In this document: positions 8,945-17,943 of the stretch, piece by piece
Numbering within the stretch: the stretch's first letter is position 1
Layout: every line of letters starts with the position of its first letter
Translations under genes and position numbers: made by a program
Notes under the pieces: generated by a model
The model's database searches: none
Told to the model about the DNA's origin: nothing
What the model saw: the letters and a program-made list of their open reading frames with translations, nothing else
Assembly: GCA_013166775.1 (NCBI GenBank)
Contig: JABLTJ010000004.1
Coordinates: 1-64,000 of the forward strand
Reading direction: 5' to 3'
Length of the DNA stretch: 64,000 bases
DNA from: Promethearchaeati archaeon
GTDB taxonomy: Archaea; Asgardarchaeota; Heimdallarchaeia; Heimdallarchaeales; Heimdallarchaeaceae

Positions 8945-9223
8945 ATGTCAAAAAATGAAAGTTATAGACCAACAATCTGTATATTCCCTTGCCCAGCTTG
9001 CGCAATTGATACTGATTTAAGTATTTTTGAAGAATCTACTAGATCAACTTTTTACTGCAGATCCTGTAACAGAGTATACATCTGCAAATTACCACTAGGA
9101 TCTATACATGTTGGGGATTATATTCGTTATATCTGCCCAATTGATCATACGGAACTTGAAGAATCTCCTTTCAGAGCAAAGGAAATAGAACTCCTAATCG
9201 AAAAAGCTAAAGAAGGGAAATGA
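8945..9223 (+). CDS. Small zinc-ribbon protein
   Basis: 92 aa from ATG 8945; an in-frame TTG at 8873 would add a poorly supported leader. CPAC at about residue 17 and CRSC at about residue 38 form a zinc ribbon, and a CPIDH segment near residue 66 could supply a further ligand. The rest is short and charged. The gene lies between the phosphoesterase and deoxyhypusine synthase genes on the same strand, 19 bases before the latter's start. No specific family recognised; a nucleic-acid or protein-binding accessory role is only a possibility. Confidence 0.65.
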   Translation: MSKNESYRPTICIFPCPACAIDTDLSIFEESTRSTFYCRSCNRVYICKLPLGSIHVGDYIRYICPIDHTELEESPFRAKEIELLIEKAKEGK

Positions 9224-9242
9224 TTACAGTCTTCTGAGATTG

Positions 9243-10205
9243 ATGAATAAAGATAAAAAAGAATATCCCAAAGTTAAACCAATTGATTTGAAAGATGACT
9301 ATTCTATTGAGAATTTGATTGAAGAATTTCAACAATCTGGAGTTTTTGGTCCTGGGAGAGTTGGAAAAGCTGTTGACATTTATGCGAAAATGATTAAAGA
9401 GAAAGCAGTAATTTTCCTTGGGTTAGCTGGAGCCTTAGTTCCTGGAGGTATGAGACAGATCATTACTGAAATGATTCGAAAGGAAATGGTACATGTAATT
9501 GTCTCAACTGGAGCTAATATTACTCATGATATTATAGAAGCTGTTGGTGGAAAACATCTCAGACAAATACCTTACAAGTCTGATAAAGAGTTGAGAGAAA
9601 AATCTATTGATAGAATATATGATGCTTTTGTTGATGATGAATCTTTTATGAAATTGGAGGATAATTTGAGACCAATCTTTGAAGATATTTGGAATAATCA
9701 TAAAGATGAAAATAACTCCTTAACACTCCCATCATATAAATGGTTAGAATTAATTGGTGAAAGAATCAATGATAAAAACTCGTTTGTTAGAACAGCTTAT
9801 GAAAAGAAAGTACCAATTTTTGTTCCAGCAATTAGTGACAGTATTCTAGGATTACACATGTGGCTATTTTCTCAAACTCATAAGATACTCATAGATGACT
9901 TAGCAGATTTAGGGAAAGTTCAACAACTAGCATGGGATGCAAACAAAGCAGGAACTTTATTTTTAGGTGGTGGAGTTCCTAAAAACTACATTTTTCAATC
10001 TCGTCTTATGTCTCCAAAATCCTTTGATTATGCTATTCAAATTACAATGGATAGAGTGGAAACAGGAGGACTTTCAGGTGCTTCTTTGGAGGAAGCAATT
10101 TCTTGGGGGAAGGTAGATGAAGAAAGTAGTATGGTCACAGTAATTGCAGATATAACTCTAGTCTTACCATTAATCTATGCTGGAACTTTAGCTAAAACAA
10201 AATAA
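9243..10205 (+). CDS. dys: Deoxyhypusine synthase
   Basis: 320 aa. This NAD-dependent enzyme moves the aminobutyl group of spermidine onto one lysine of translation factor aIF5A, the first step of hypusine formation. Diagnostic features are the N-terminal FGPGRVGKAVDIY region, the NAD-binding segment LGLAGALVPGGMR, STGANITHD, the active-site stretch PAISDSILG and the catalytic lysine in SWGK (about residue 290). Length matches archaeal homologues. Start chosen at ATG 9243, next to an in-frame TTG at 9240. The aIF5A gene itself is not in this window. Confidence 0.93.
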   Translation: MNKDKKEYPKVKPIDLKDDYSIENLIEEFQQSGVFGPGRVGKAVDIYAKMIKEKAVIFLGLAGALVPGGMRQIITEMIRKEMVHVIVSTGANITHDIIEAVGGKHLRQIPYKSDKELREKSIDRIYDAFVDDESFMKLEDNLRPIFEDIWNNHKDENNSLTLPSYKWLELIGERINDKNSFVRTAYEKKVPIFVPAISDSILGLHMWLFSQTHKILIDDLADLGKVQQLAWDANKAGTLFLGGGVPKNYIFQSRLMSPKSFDYAIQITMDRVETGGLSGASLEEAISWGKVDEESSMVTVIADITLVLPLIYAGTLAKTK

Positions 10206-10257
10206 CTGACTAGTACTAGGGTAAAGTTATTATTTGAAGTGCCTAAATTTATTTTAT

Positions 10258-11061
10258 ATGAGAGAGAACCGCATAAAGACCTTTGTTACTACTGAATACC
10301 TTGCAAAAAACTTAGAAAACGACGAGTACAAGATTATTGACCTACGTGATTATAAAAAATACGAGAAGAGACATATTAAAGGTTCAGTTCATATAAATAA
10401 TAATATTTTTGCTCAACAAAATGAAGATGGATTAAATATCCTTCCTAAAGAAGAAATTCTCCTGGTCAATCTTCGTGAGAAAGGTATAAACAGTAAAGAT
10501 AAACTAATTCTTGTTGATGATGTTTTTAATCTAAACTGCTCACTTGCAGCTTGGACGCTTCATTATTTTGGTTTTTTCTACGTGAATCTCCTAGATGGTG
10601 CTCTTGCTAAATGGGAAGAAGAAAATCTCCCTCTAACAACTGAAATTCCAGAATTTCCTAAGGGGGATATCAGTTTCAAAGTTGAAAATCCTGATATTCT
10701 AATCACTAAAGATGAGATTCTAATGAGCATCGATTCTGATGACATTACTTATGTCGATAACCGCTCTGAATATGCTTTACTTATGGATCAAGAAGGTGGA
10801 AATATTCCAGGAGCAATACATCATTGGTACTTAGATCTATTTGAGGAATTTCCTGATTATTTCATCCTCAAAGAAAAAAAGGATATTGAAAAGGATTTAC
10901 TAGCTAAAGGGATAAAAAAAGATAAAACAATAGTAGTTTATTGTGAATCTGCTCCCCAATCAGCTTTGGTTTATCTTGTTCTTAAGGAACTCGCTTTTCC
11001 TGATGTTCGACTATATTTAGCTGGGTATGATGAGTGGAGAATAATCTGTTCTTTTCTATAG
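10258..11061 (+). CDS. Two-domain rhodanese-type sulfurtransferase
   Basis: 267 aa from ATG 10258 (an in-frame TTG at 10234 is less likely). Two rhodanese modules follow one another. The N-terminal one (about 10-125) starts IIDLRDYKKYEKRHIKGSVHI and its active loop lacks a clear catalytic cysteine motif. The C-terminal one carries the cysteine in VVYCESAPQSA. This is the usual layout for thiosulfate/3-mercaptopyruvate sulfurtransferases, which pass sulfane sulfur to acceptors. The loop sequence gives no firm substrate. It ends four bases before the convergent methyltransferase gene. Confidence 0.85.
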   Translation: MRENRIKTFVTTEYLAKNLENDEYKIIDLRDYKKYEKRHIKGSVHINNNIFAQQNEDGLNILPKEEILLVNLREKGINSKDKLILVDDVFNLNCSLAAWTLHYFGFFYVNLLDGALAKWEEENLPLTTEIPEFPKGDISFKVENPDILITKDEILMSIDSDDITYVDNRSEYALLMDQEGGNIPGAIHHWYLDLFEEFPDYFILKEKKDIEKDLLAKGIKKDKTIVVYCESAPQSALVYLVLKELAFPDVRLYLAGYDEWRIICSFL

Positions 11062-11065
11062 TATT

Positions 11066-12880
11066 TTACTTCTTTTCTTGCAGATATTTCTGCAAGACAG
11101 CATAATCGAAATTATACATTCGAGCAACTTTCTCATTTATTCTATCCTCTATTTCCCTTATCTCCTCTGTTTGGGTATTTGAATTCTTATCTAAAATTTG
11201 TATAATGTTTCTAACATCACTAGTAATGAAATCTCTTTTATTTTTATGTGGGACAGGTGTTCTTCGTAAGGGATCACTAAAGAACTCTAGCATCTTTCCT
11301 TTTCTCTTCCCTGCTTCTCTGAACCAAAACTCCATGAAACTGCTGTTTAATATGCCTAGAAGATTGAATATATCGTTTGAGTCATAAGGAGATATAGCAT
11401 AGATATCGGTTGCACCAAAGTGACCTTCATTATCTAAACTGAACTTGGGAGTGAGAGAACGATATGGACAAAGTATTTTGCTTTTCATGTTAGTAAAAAA
11501 ATTAAGATTTCTATACACACTAAAATCATACCATCGTATTTTGCCTTTATCCAATAATCGTTTTCTGTCTGGACCAGCTTCAAGATTTTCTCTATTTTCT
11601 TGCAGATATTTCATTGTATTTGGATAATCTTCTAGATTTTGAATCAATGAAGGCAAGATTGCAAATAGCTTTTCGTTGAAATCTAATTTCCATTTTTTGA
11701 TATGTTTATTTGTTACAAAAGGAACTAAAACATCTGATTCGATATGTAGCAATTCAGTAGTTTTTTTATCAAGAACAAATACGCTCTTGACTCCAGGAGA
11801 CATACCTTGAGCTACAGCTGCTATTGAAGACAGTTGGGCATAATTTGTATCGATTTCTATTTTCTTTATTTTTTGCACATATGGAGAAAGAATCCATTTT
11901 TCTTGGGTTAAATCTGAACTATCAACAGAAAAACACAAAGTTTTCACTCTTTCATTTCTGAAAAAATTTCTTGGTATTTCTTTAGTGATTTGTATTTTTT
12001 CATAAGGTGAAGTTTTTTCTAAAGTGAAAACACAGGTAGATATATTTAACCACTTGCCATCATCTTTGAATACATTGAGATCTCCGAAATCATAGATATC
12101 TAATATCTGATACTCTATTAGAATTTCTCTTAGTTTATCCGCATATTTGTTTTCAATCCAGTAATTTGGTAATATAAATGATAGAAAACCATTCAGATTT
12201 AAATATTCAAGGGAACGAATAATGAAATAATAATAGATATCCGATGAAGCTCGAAAATACTTACTCCAGATTGTTGAATTTTTCAGATATTGATACAGTA
12301 ATCGAACACTCTCATCTTTAAGAATCATTTTCTTAAGATTGAAATAAGGTGGATTTCCGATTATTACATCAAATTTAATATCTTTTGAAAAAGAATTGGT
12401 CCAAGAAAAGGGAATTAATTTTTCAATCTTATGACCTCGAAGAACTTCATAAGCATCTAAGTCTACTAGACTATTACCTGTTCTAAGGTTTTTTAGATCT
12501 TTGATTTCTAACTGTGGATATTGGTTTACTATTCTTGATTTACCTAAATCTAGTGATGATTTTTTTATTTCTACACCATATACATTTTCTTGCACAAATG
12601 ATTTCAGAAAATTATTCTGTTCCTTAAAAGATAGATTTTCGTATCTTTGAATTTTCTTCCATACAAATCGAAGTAAGCCTAAAATGAAATTCCCTGTTCC
12701 GACAGCTGGATCACAGAATTTAATCTTAAGAAACGTATCCTGAAATTCTGTAAAACTATTGTCTAGAATCCTTCCCTTTGCTTCAAGATGATTGAAAATT
12801 CTTCCAACCATAAAATCCACTACTGTAGATGGAGTAAAAAATTCTCCAGACAGCTTCTTTGCATTCACATTTCTAGACAT
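11066..12880 (-). CDS. Orphan N6-adenine DNA methyltransferase (Eco57I/TaqI-like)
   Basis: 604 aa. FFTP near residue 14, SAM motif I DPAVGTGNF (57-65) and the catalytic NPPY motif (176-179) identify an amino-methyltransferase that methylates adenine in DNA. The C-terminal part from about residue 330 resembles the TaqI-type target-recognition domain (RKGKMLEFF, RRTPVPHK). Type IIG enzymes are near 1000 aa with an N-terminal nuclease; that region is absent and no restriction or specificity gene lies beside it. It could be a solitary host methyltransferase or the remnant of a restriction system. It is flanked by housekeeping genes. Confidence 0.85.
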   Translation of the reverse strand: MSRNVNAKKLSGEFFTPSTVVDFMVGRIFNHLEAKGRILDNSFTEFQDTFLKIKFCDPAVGTGNFILGLLRFVWKKIQRYENLSFKEQNNFLKSFVQENVYGVEIKKSSLDLGKSRIVNQYPQLEIKDLKNLRTGNSLVDLDAYEVLRGHKIEKLIPFSWTNSFSKDIKFDVIIGNPPYFNLKKMILKDESVRLLYQYLKNSTIWSKYFRASSDIYYYFIIRSLEYLNLNGFLSFILPNYWIENKYADKLREILIEYQILDIYDFGDLNVFKDDGKWLNISTCVFTLEKTSPYEKIQITKEIPRNFFRNERVKTLCFSVDSSDLTQEKWILSPYVQKIKKIEIDTNYAQLSSIAAVAQGMSPGVKSVFVLDKKTTELLHIESDVLVPFVTNKHIKKWKLDFNEKLFAILPSLIQNLEDYPNTMKYLQENRENLEAGPDRKRLLDKGKIRWYDFSVYRNLNFFTNMKSKILCPYRSLTPKFSLDNEGHFGATDIYAISPYDSNDIFNLLGILNSSFMEFWFREAGKRKGKMLEFFSDPLRRTPVPHKNKRDFITSDVRNIIQILDKNSNTQTEEIREIEDRINEKVARMYNFDYAVLQKYLQEKK

Positions 12881-12931
12881 ATAACAGCAAATTCAATTCT
12901 CTCTATATTTTAAAATCATTTGCATCACAAA

Positions 12932-12947
12932 GGAGGGTACTCCCTCC
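12932..12947. repeat. Short GC-rich hairpin upstream of the methyltransferase gene
   Basis: GGAGGG at 12932-12937 and CCCTCC at 12942-12947 form a perfect six-base stem with a TACT loop, standing out in an otherwise AT-rich 246-base gap between the methyltransferase and porB. It lies on the 5' side of the methyltransferase and the 3' side of porB, so it could end the por transcript or sit in the methyltransferase leader. Confidence 0.4.
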
Positions 12948-13126
12948 CTTATCCGGTGTATTTTAGCCACTAATGGAGATAGCCATATCTAAAACAAAAT
13001 ATTCCAGCAAGACTTAAATCAATTGGAAATTTTTGCAGTTTTTTTGCAGTTTGTCATTTTTTTTCGAAGAAGTTTATAAAGAAAATAGTTAACTGAAAGT
13101 AAAAATAAAGAAAAAAAGTTAGAAAA

Positions 13127-14101
13127 TTAACAGGTGGACTTGTTAACGAGTCTAATCCATCTATCATCCACTATTTCTTGAATCTCTGTTAGCTTGCCTT
13201 TCCATTCTGGGAGGAAAAGATGCCTAAATCTTCCTTGAAGCTTCAGATATTCTTCTACAGGGATTTTCCTATCTGGATTCTTGGCAATTCTTGCAGATTC
13301 ACCAGTTAGTAACCAGTCATCTTTGTAGGTAGCATATAGTGGAAAGAAGCAAGATTTCACAGCTAGTTTTGTTGTTTCAATGGATATATTAGGTGGATAC
13401 CTTTGCCCTAGATTACATGGTGAATCCACTAGCATAAATGCTGGTCCATCTACTTTTAATGCTGTTTGAACTTTGCCCATTAAATCTCTGGGATATGCTG
13501 GACTTGCTGTGTATGTTGGTATTTCATGAGCAGCCATTATCTCCGCTAAAGGTTTACTCCACTTAACCTTTCCAGGAATAACTGAACCAGGAGGACTGGT
13601 TGTTGTAGCTGCATATTTGGGAGTACCACCAGAACGTTGAATTCCAGTATTCATGTAAGCGCCATTGTTATAGCAGACATAGAGAAAATCATGACCTCTT
13701 TCAATTGCTCCAGATAAGCTCTGAATACCTATATCGTATGTACCACCATCACCTCCAAAGACTATCATATGAGCGTCTTTGTCAGCCATTTGCTTCTTTC
13801 TTCGCATTGCATTCATTGCTTCTATTGCCCCTGAAGCAGTTGCTGCAGCATTTTCAAAAGCATTATGTACCCATGGAGCATTCCAAGCAGTATACGGATA
13901 AATTGTGGATGCTACTTCTAAACAACCAGTAGCATTAACCAGCATTATTGGTTCACCTAAAGCTTTAGCTGCTAAAGTAACTTGTCTTGCCATAGTTCCT
14001 GCTCCACATCCTGCACATAATCTATGTCCAGATGTAAGAACTTCATCCATTTTTGACCATTCTTGAAGATCTTTTACTGATATACTTGGTATTTCTAACA
14101 T
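13127..14101 (-). CDS. porB: Pyruvate:ferredoxin oxidoreductase beta subunit
   Basis: 324 aa. This is the thiamine-pyrophosphate and one [4Fe-4S]-binding subunit of the enzyme that converts pyruvate, CoA and oxidised ferredoxin to acetyl-CoA and CO2. CAGCGAG near the N-terminus, NATGCLE, the TPP motif GGDGGTYDIG, the NNGAYMNTGIQRS stretch and SPCNLG are typical of PorB. Last gene of the porGDAB operon, ten bases after porA. GAGGTG about five to eight bases before ATG 14101 is the ribosome binding site. A related 2-oxoacid specificity is possible, but the TGIQRSGGTP region favours pyruvate. Confidence 0.9.
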   Translation of the reverse strand: MLEIPSISVKDLQEWSKMDEVLTSGHRLCAGCGAGTMARQVTLAAKALGEPIMLVNATGCLEVASTIYPYTAWNAPWVHNAFENAAATASGAIEAMNAMRRKKQMADKDAHMIVFGGDGGTYDIGIQSLSGAIERGHDFLYVCYNNGAYMNTGIQRSGGTPKYAATTTSPPGSVIPGKVKWSKPLAEIMAAHEIPTYTASPAYPRDLMGKVQTALKVDGPAFMLVDSPCNLGQRYPPNISIETTKLAVKSCFFPLYATYKDDWLLTGESARIAKNPDRKIPVEEYLKLQGRFRHLFLPEWKGKLTEIQEIVDDRWIRLVNKSTC

Positions 14102-14111
14102 CTATCACACC

Positions 14112-15293
14112 TCATTTCCTGTACCCTATCCAGTCTAATGTTGAAGTCATTCCGATATCATTGTAGTTTTTTGACATCTCAAGTGCTTCCTCTATTTCAG
14201 GTAAAGTTAGAACTCTTCCCCCTAGACCGTTAATATATCCATGCAGAGAAGGAATATTTTCTTTACCATAAAGAGCTGTAGAAATATCAGTTTGCATAAT
14301 AGTTCCTGGGGAACCAAAAGTAACTGATCTGTCTAATATTGTAGCAGCTTTAATTCCTGTAAGAGCTTCATACACATCTAAGGATGGAAATGGTCTGTGT
14401 AAACGTATTTTAAGAGCTCCCACTTTTTCTCCTTTTTCTCTTAAACGGTCAACTACTGCTTTAGCATTACCTGCAGTTGCTCCATAGGAAACAAGAGCGT
14501 AGTCAGCATCTTCCAGTTTGTATTTTTCTACTACTTCCATTTTCCTTCCTGATAACTCACCAAATTCTTCCATCACATCTTTTGTAACTAGATATGCACG
14601 TTGCATTGCTTCTTCTTGTTGTCTTTTAATCTCCATGTAATAATCTTGGAGAACTAAAGAACCAAAAGAAATCACCTCATCTGGGCAGAATCTATGATCG
14701 ACTTTCCTTTCAGCAGGAAGAAAATCCTCTACCTGGTGTTTAGTTAAAGTTTCTACCCTTTCAAGAGCGTGTGTAACAATAAATCCTTCAATACCAAACA
14801 TTGTTGGGAGAAGTACGTCTTTGTGTTCAGCAATTTTGAAGGACAAAATAGTTTCATCATAAGCTTCTTGAGCTGATTCACCAAAAAGAGAAACCCATGA
14901 AGCATCTCTGCAAACCATTTGATCTGTACATTCTCCATGTATGTTTATTGGTGCTGAAAAAGCTCTATTAGCTACTGCTAGAACAATAGGACACCTTAAT
15001 CCTGAAGCAACATACAAAATTTCATACATCAAAGCTAAACCTGCAGAAGCTGTTGCTGTAAAAACTCTTGCTCCTGTAAGAGAGGCACCAACACATGCAG
15101 ACATTGCAGAATGTTCCGACTCAACAGGAATGAAGGATGAATTTACTTCACCATTGTTGACAAAATCGCTGTAGCGCTCGACCACAATTGTTTGAGGCGT
15201 AATTGGATAGGCTGCCACAACATCAGGGTCTACTAGCTTTGCAGCGTATGCCACCGCTTCGTCCCCAGTCATTCCTTGTACCTTAGTTACCAT
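14112..15293 (-). CDS. porA: Pyruvate:ferredoxin oxidoreductase alpha subunit
   Basis: 393 aa. The N-terminal AVAYAAKLVDPDVVAAYPITPQT segment and the VESEHSAMSACVGASLTGAR region are the conserved pyrimidine-binding domain features that pair with the TPP of the beta subunit. The C-terminal VGALKIRLHRPFP segment and LDRSVTFG belong to the transketolase C-like domain. GGTGA at six bases before ATG 15293 is a good ribosome binding site. It sits six bases after porD, so translation is likely coupled. The set of four separate subunits is the archaeal arrangement. Confidence 0.92.
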   Translation of the reverse strand: MVTKVQGMTGDEAVAYAAKLVDPDVVAAYPITPQTIVVERYSDFVNNGEVNSSFIPVESEHSAMSACVGASLTGARVFTATASAGLALMYEILYVASGLRCPIVLAVANRAFSAPINIHGECTDQMVCRDASWVSLFGESAQEAYDETILSFKIAEHKDVLLPTMFGIEGFIVTHALERVETLTKHQVEDFLPAERKVDHRFCPDEVISFGSLVLQDYYMEIKRQQEEAMQRAYLVTKDVMEEFGELSGRKMEVVEKYKLEDADYALVSYGATAGNAKAVVDRLREKGEKVGALKIRLHRPFPSLDVYEALTGIKAATILDRSVTFGSPGTIMQTDISTALYGKENIPSLHGYINGLGGRVLTLPEIEEALEMSKNYNDIGMTSTLDWIGYRK

Positions 15294-15299
15294 CTTTTA

Positions 15300-15623
15300 T
15301 CACCTTGTTAATCTCCTCATCTCTATTGCATCAGCAGGACAATGTTTCGCACAAATTCCACAGCCTTTGCAGTATTGGATATCGCATTCGGCTTTCATAT
15401 CATCATCCATAAAGATTGCTGCATCAGGGCAGTAATAGAAACAATTCATACAACTGATGCACTTATCTTTGAAAATTACTGCTTTATGTGCAGACCAATC
15501 TCCTGTTTTGTACTCATAAGCTGTATGATATGGTACTACTCCACCTATTGGTAAATCTTCTGTTCCCCACTTTTCTTCCACCCATTTTCTAAATTCCTTA
15601 GGAGCTTCCTTTGATTTCATCAT
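15300..15623 (-). CDS. porD: Pyruvate:ferredoxin oxidoreductase delta subunit (2x[4Fe-4S])
   Basis: 107 aa. Two ferredoxin-type cysteine clusters, CISCMNCFYYCP and CKGCGICAKHCP, bind two [4Fe-4S] centres that carry electrons from the TPP subunit to soluble ferredoxin. The start region overlaps the end of porG. Two adjacent Met codons exist (15623 and 15620); the second is better spaced from GAGGTG and overlaps the porG stop as ATGATG. The protein has the usual ~40-residue N-terminal region before the clusters. Confidence 0.92.
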   Translation of the reverse strand: MMKSKEAPKEFRKWVEEKWGTEDLPIGGVVPYHTAYEYKTGDWSAHKAVIFKDKCISCMNCFYYCPDAAIFMDDDMKAECDIQYCKGCGICAKHCPADAIEMRRLTR

Positions 15624-16174
15624 TCCACCTCTTCATATGCTCTTTTTATTGCAGCAACATTTTTCTCCCCTAGAACTCCCTTAAATCTGTCAGTTGTAAC
15701 CTTGAGTAAACTTTCTAATTTAACTAATCCTGTTACTCTTAACAATGCTCCTAGCATAACTAAGTTTGGAACATTTCTACCTATTTCTTCAAGTGCAATC
15801 TTAGAACCAGCTACTTTGTAGATATTTGCATGCACACCCTCAAAATACTTCATTAAAGATTCTTTCATGCCCTCGAAATTGACAACAATTGTTCCTCCAT
15901 CCCTTAATCCTTCAGCTACTGGTATAGCCTCCAGCAATGTTGGATCTATAACTACAACAATATGTGGCTCATATACTTCGGTTTTTTCAGTAAATTGTTC
16001 TGCACAAATTCTTGCAAAAGAAGTCACAGGTGCTCCAGCTCTTTCTGGTCCAAATGAAGGAAAAGCATGTACATATTGTCCTTCTATTATTGCTGCTTCT
16101 CCTAGTAATCTTGAAGCAGTTACAGCACCTTGTCCTCCTCTACCGTTAATACGGACATCAATTATCTCGACCAA
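15620..16174 (-). CDS. porG: Pyruvate:ferredoxin oxidoreductase gamma subunit
   Basis: 184 aa from TTG 16174. This start follows GGTGA by five bases and gives the family's normal beginning, VEIIDVRINGRGGQGAV. The in-frame ATG at 16216 would add 14 residues and lies near the predicted transcription start, so it is unlikely. GRGGQGAVTASRLLGEAA is the hallmark of the gamma domain, which forms part of the CoA-binding and structural core. It leads the operon porG-porD-porA-porB, all on the minus strand with overlaps or gaps of ten bases or less. Confidence 0.92.
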   Translation of the reverse strand: MVEIIDVRINGRGGQGAVTASRLLGEAAIIEGQYVHAFPSFGPERAGAPVTSFARICAEQFTEKTEVYEPHIVVVIDPTLLEAIPVAEGLRDGGTIVVNFEGMKESLMKYFEGVHANIYKVAGSKIALEEIGRNVPNLVMLGALLRVTGLVKLESLLKVTTDRFKGVLGEKNVAAIKRAYEEVE

Positions 16175-16237
16175 TTTTTTCACCAATATACTAGACAAAT
16201 GCACAGTCTCGAGCATAAAGCTGTCATCGCTGTGACA

Positions 16238-16247
16238 TTTATATAAA
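16238..16247 (-). promoter_or_regulatory. Probable TATA box of the por operon
   Basis: The minus strand carries TTTATATAAA here. A start about 25 bases downstream would fall near 16215, giving a leader of about 40 bases that contains the GGTGA serving TTG 16174. This supports the short porG start. Confidence 0.6.
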
Positions 16248-16394
16248 GCCTCTTTTGTTTTATAGAAGCATAATATTTGATTCGCTTCAGAGAAATCAAA
16301 ATTAGCTCTATGAAAGCGAAAAATACGTAGAAATTAAATCTTATGATATGTATGTCAATAAAATTCCAAAAATGAAGAATTTTTTAAAGATCAT

Positions 16395-16946
16395 TTAATC
16401 TTCTAGTGAAGTGGATTTCTCAATCATTTTTTTGGTCAATTCATAATAGATATCATTAATGTTCTGACCATTTTTTGCTGAAACTTCATAGGTTTCTAAC
16501 TCATCAAAATCATATTCTTTCTTCTTTGAGTTTGCGTATTCAAGAAGTTCCTTATCTGAGATAGCTCTTTCTTCATCTAGATCTGCTTTGTTTCCAATAA
16601 TTATTGCAGGAATTACAGTTTCACAATTTGTAAAAACTTCAGTAAACCATTTGTCAAGATTTTCAAAAGATTGATGATTTGTTAGGTCATAAACAACTAA
16701 AACACCATAGCTTCCTTTGTAATAGAGTGGTCTAACATATGAAAAACGATCATGGCTTCCAGTATCCCAAGCTTGCAATTTTACTCTTTTACCATCTATT
16801 TCAATATCCTTTACAGAAAACTCCACACCTATTGTAGGGAGATAACGTTCTCTGAACATTCCTGTTGCAAAACGTAATGTTATTGAAGTCTTCCCTACGT
16901 TTGGATCTCCAACGATGATTGTTTTAAAGAGATAATCAAATAACAA
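16395..16946 (-). CDS. Rab-like small GTPase with altered switch II
   Basis: 183 aa. The five GTPase boxes are G1 GDPNVGKT (13-20), the Rab-typical switch I TIGVEF (38-43), G3 at 60-68 reading WDTGSHDRF, G4 NKAD (119-122) and G5 SAK (156-158). Switch I and the overall layout are those of Rab/Ras-family proteins, as in Asgard archaea. In G3 the DxxG glycine is serine (64) and the catalytic glutamine is histidine (65), so hydrolysis is probably slow or different. The C-terminus ends STSLED without a prenylation cysteine. Start is TTG 16946. Confidence 0.9.
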   Translation of the reverse strand: MLFDYLFKTIIVGDPNVGKTSITLRFATGMFRERYLPTIGVEFSVKDIEIDGKRVKLQAWDTGSHDRFSYVRPLYYKGSYGVLVVYDLTNHQSFENLDKWFTEVFTNCETVIPAIIIGNKADLDEERAISDKELLEYANSKKKEYDFDELETYEVSAKNGQNINDIYYELTKKMIEKSTSLED

Positions 16947-17089
16947 ATACCTTCACTGAATTACAAGTTCCGAGTTCTTACTTAAATATATCGAAGGTTG
17001 TAGCTCAATGGTTCAATATCAGAAGTTATCTAGATTGCTTAAAGTAATGTTGGTAATGAAAATAACAAAAAAAAGAATTCTGAAGAAAA

Positions 17090-17911
17090 CTAGAATGCTT
17101 CTTCCTCATAATAAGGAATTATCTTTCCACTAATAAATTCAAAAAGCACAGGTTCTCCTGTTAATTCCGGTTTTCCTTTTACATTTATTACTCTTGTTTC
17201 AGTAATTGGTCTTTCTGTTTTAGTCTCAGATTTAGATACTCTTATTGTAACATCACAATTATGCTCTATTGCCCTCACTAGTATCGGATCATGTGCATCC
17301 TGATGAAGAGAGAACAACGTCACAGCTCCTTCTCGTTTATTAGCTGCAAGTCTGTTTTGAAGAAAAGAAAAGATTACTTTCTTACTATCATCAGCAGCAT
17401 AAATTATAGATGATAAAGACAGCACAATACCTCGCTTTAATATTGCTTGATTTTGAACATGCAGAAAAGATCTTCTGATAGTTTCATTAATTTCTCTTGG
17501 TTGATTTAAATTATGAACTGCATGTTCGTGAGATGTTTTTACATCAGTATATCCGAAAGGATTGCTGAAAGCATCTATGAATTTTAATCTTCCAGTTGCT
17601 TCTAACATATCAGGATTTATTCCAATACCTGTCATCATTTCATTATAGTACTCATAAGGATGTTCTGTAGAGAAGATATAACCATATTCTCCAGCTTTCA
17701 ATCCTTCAGCTAGAAACTGTAGAATGAATGGATCAGCTTCTGCACCTATTTCGTCCTCTATTAAAACGTTTGAACCAGCGAGTACCCCTCCTCCAAGAAT
17801 TTCATCCAGTGTTGGAATACCAAATGAAAACAATTTTTTATCTGATGGACCAGATGGATTTGTATACATATTTATCAGCTCAAGCTTCCTTATCTGTCTA
17901 CTCTTATCCAA
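17090..17911 (-). CDS. KaiC/RAD55-like protein with degenerate nucleotide-binding motifs
   Basis: 273 aa. LFSFGIPTLDEILGGGV is the opening of KaiC/RadA-like RecA ATPases, and the order of later elements (sensor-like FSTEHPYEYY, helix NETIRRSFLH, strand GIVLSLSSI) fits the fold. Where a P-loop should be (after LAGSNVLI, about residue 50) the sequence reads EDEIGAEADPF, with no GK(T/S), and the Walker B aspartate position is occupied by LSLSS. It probably no longer hydrolyses ATP and may serve as a partner or scaffold. Start could be TTG 17911 or ATG 17869. It follows the Cys-rich gene by 32 bases. Confidence 0.7.
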   Translation of the reverse strand: MDKSRQIRKLELINMYTNPSGPSDKKLFSFGIPTLDEILGGGVLAGSNVLIEDEIGAEADPFILQFLAEGLKAGEYGYIFSTEHPYEYYNEMMTGIGINPDMLEATGRLKFIDAFSNPFGYTDVKTSHEHAVHNLNQPREINETIRRSFLHVQNQAILKRGIVLSLSSIIYAADDSKKVIFSFLQNRLAANKREGAVTLFSLHQDAHDPILVRAIEHNCDVTIRVSKSETKTERPITETRVINVKGKPELTGEPVLFEFISGKIIPYYEEEAF

Positions 17912-17943
17912 GATATTTAAAATTTTAGTGATATCGGAAACGA

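Noticed and set aside
11066..12880. BREX PglX or type IIG restriction enzyme
   Set aside because: At 604 aa it is far shorter than these proteins, and lacks the nuclease region and neighbouring genes of such systems.
16990..17025. Sequence resembling the D-arm of a tRNA (GTTGTAGCTCAATGGTTCAA)
   Set aside because: No matching acceptor stem, anticodon arm or T-arm with correct pairing was found downstream, so it is not called as a tRNA; a decayed tRNA fragment is possible.
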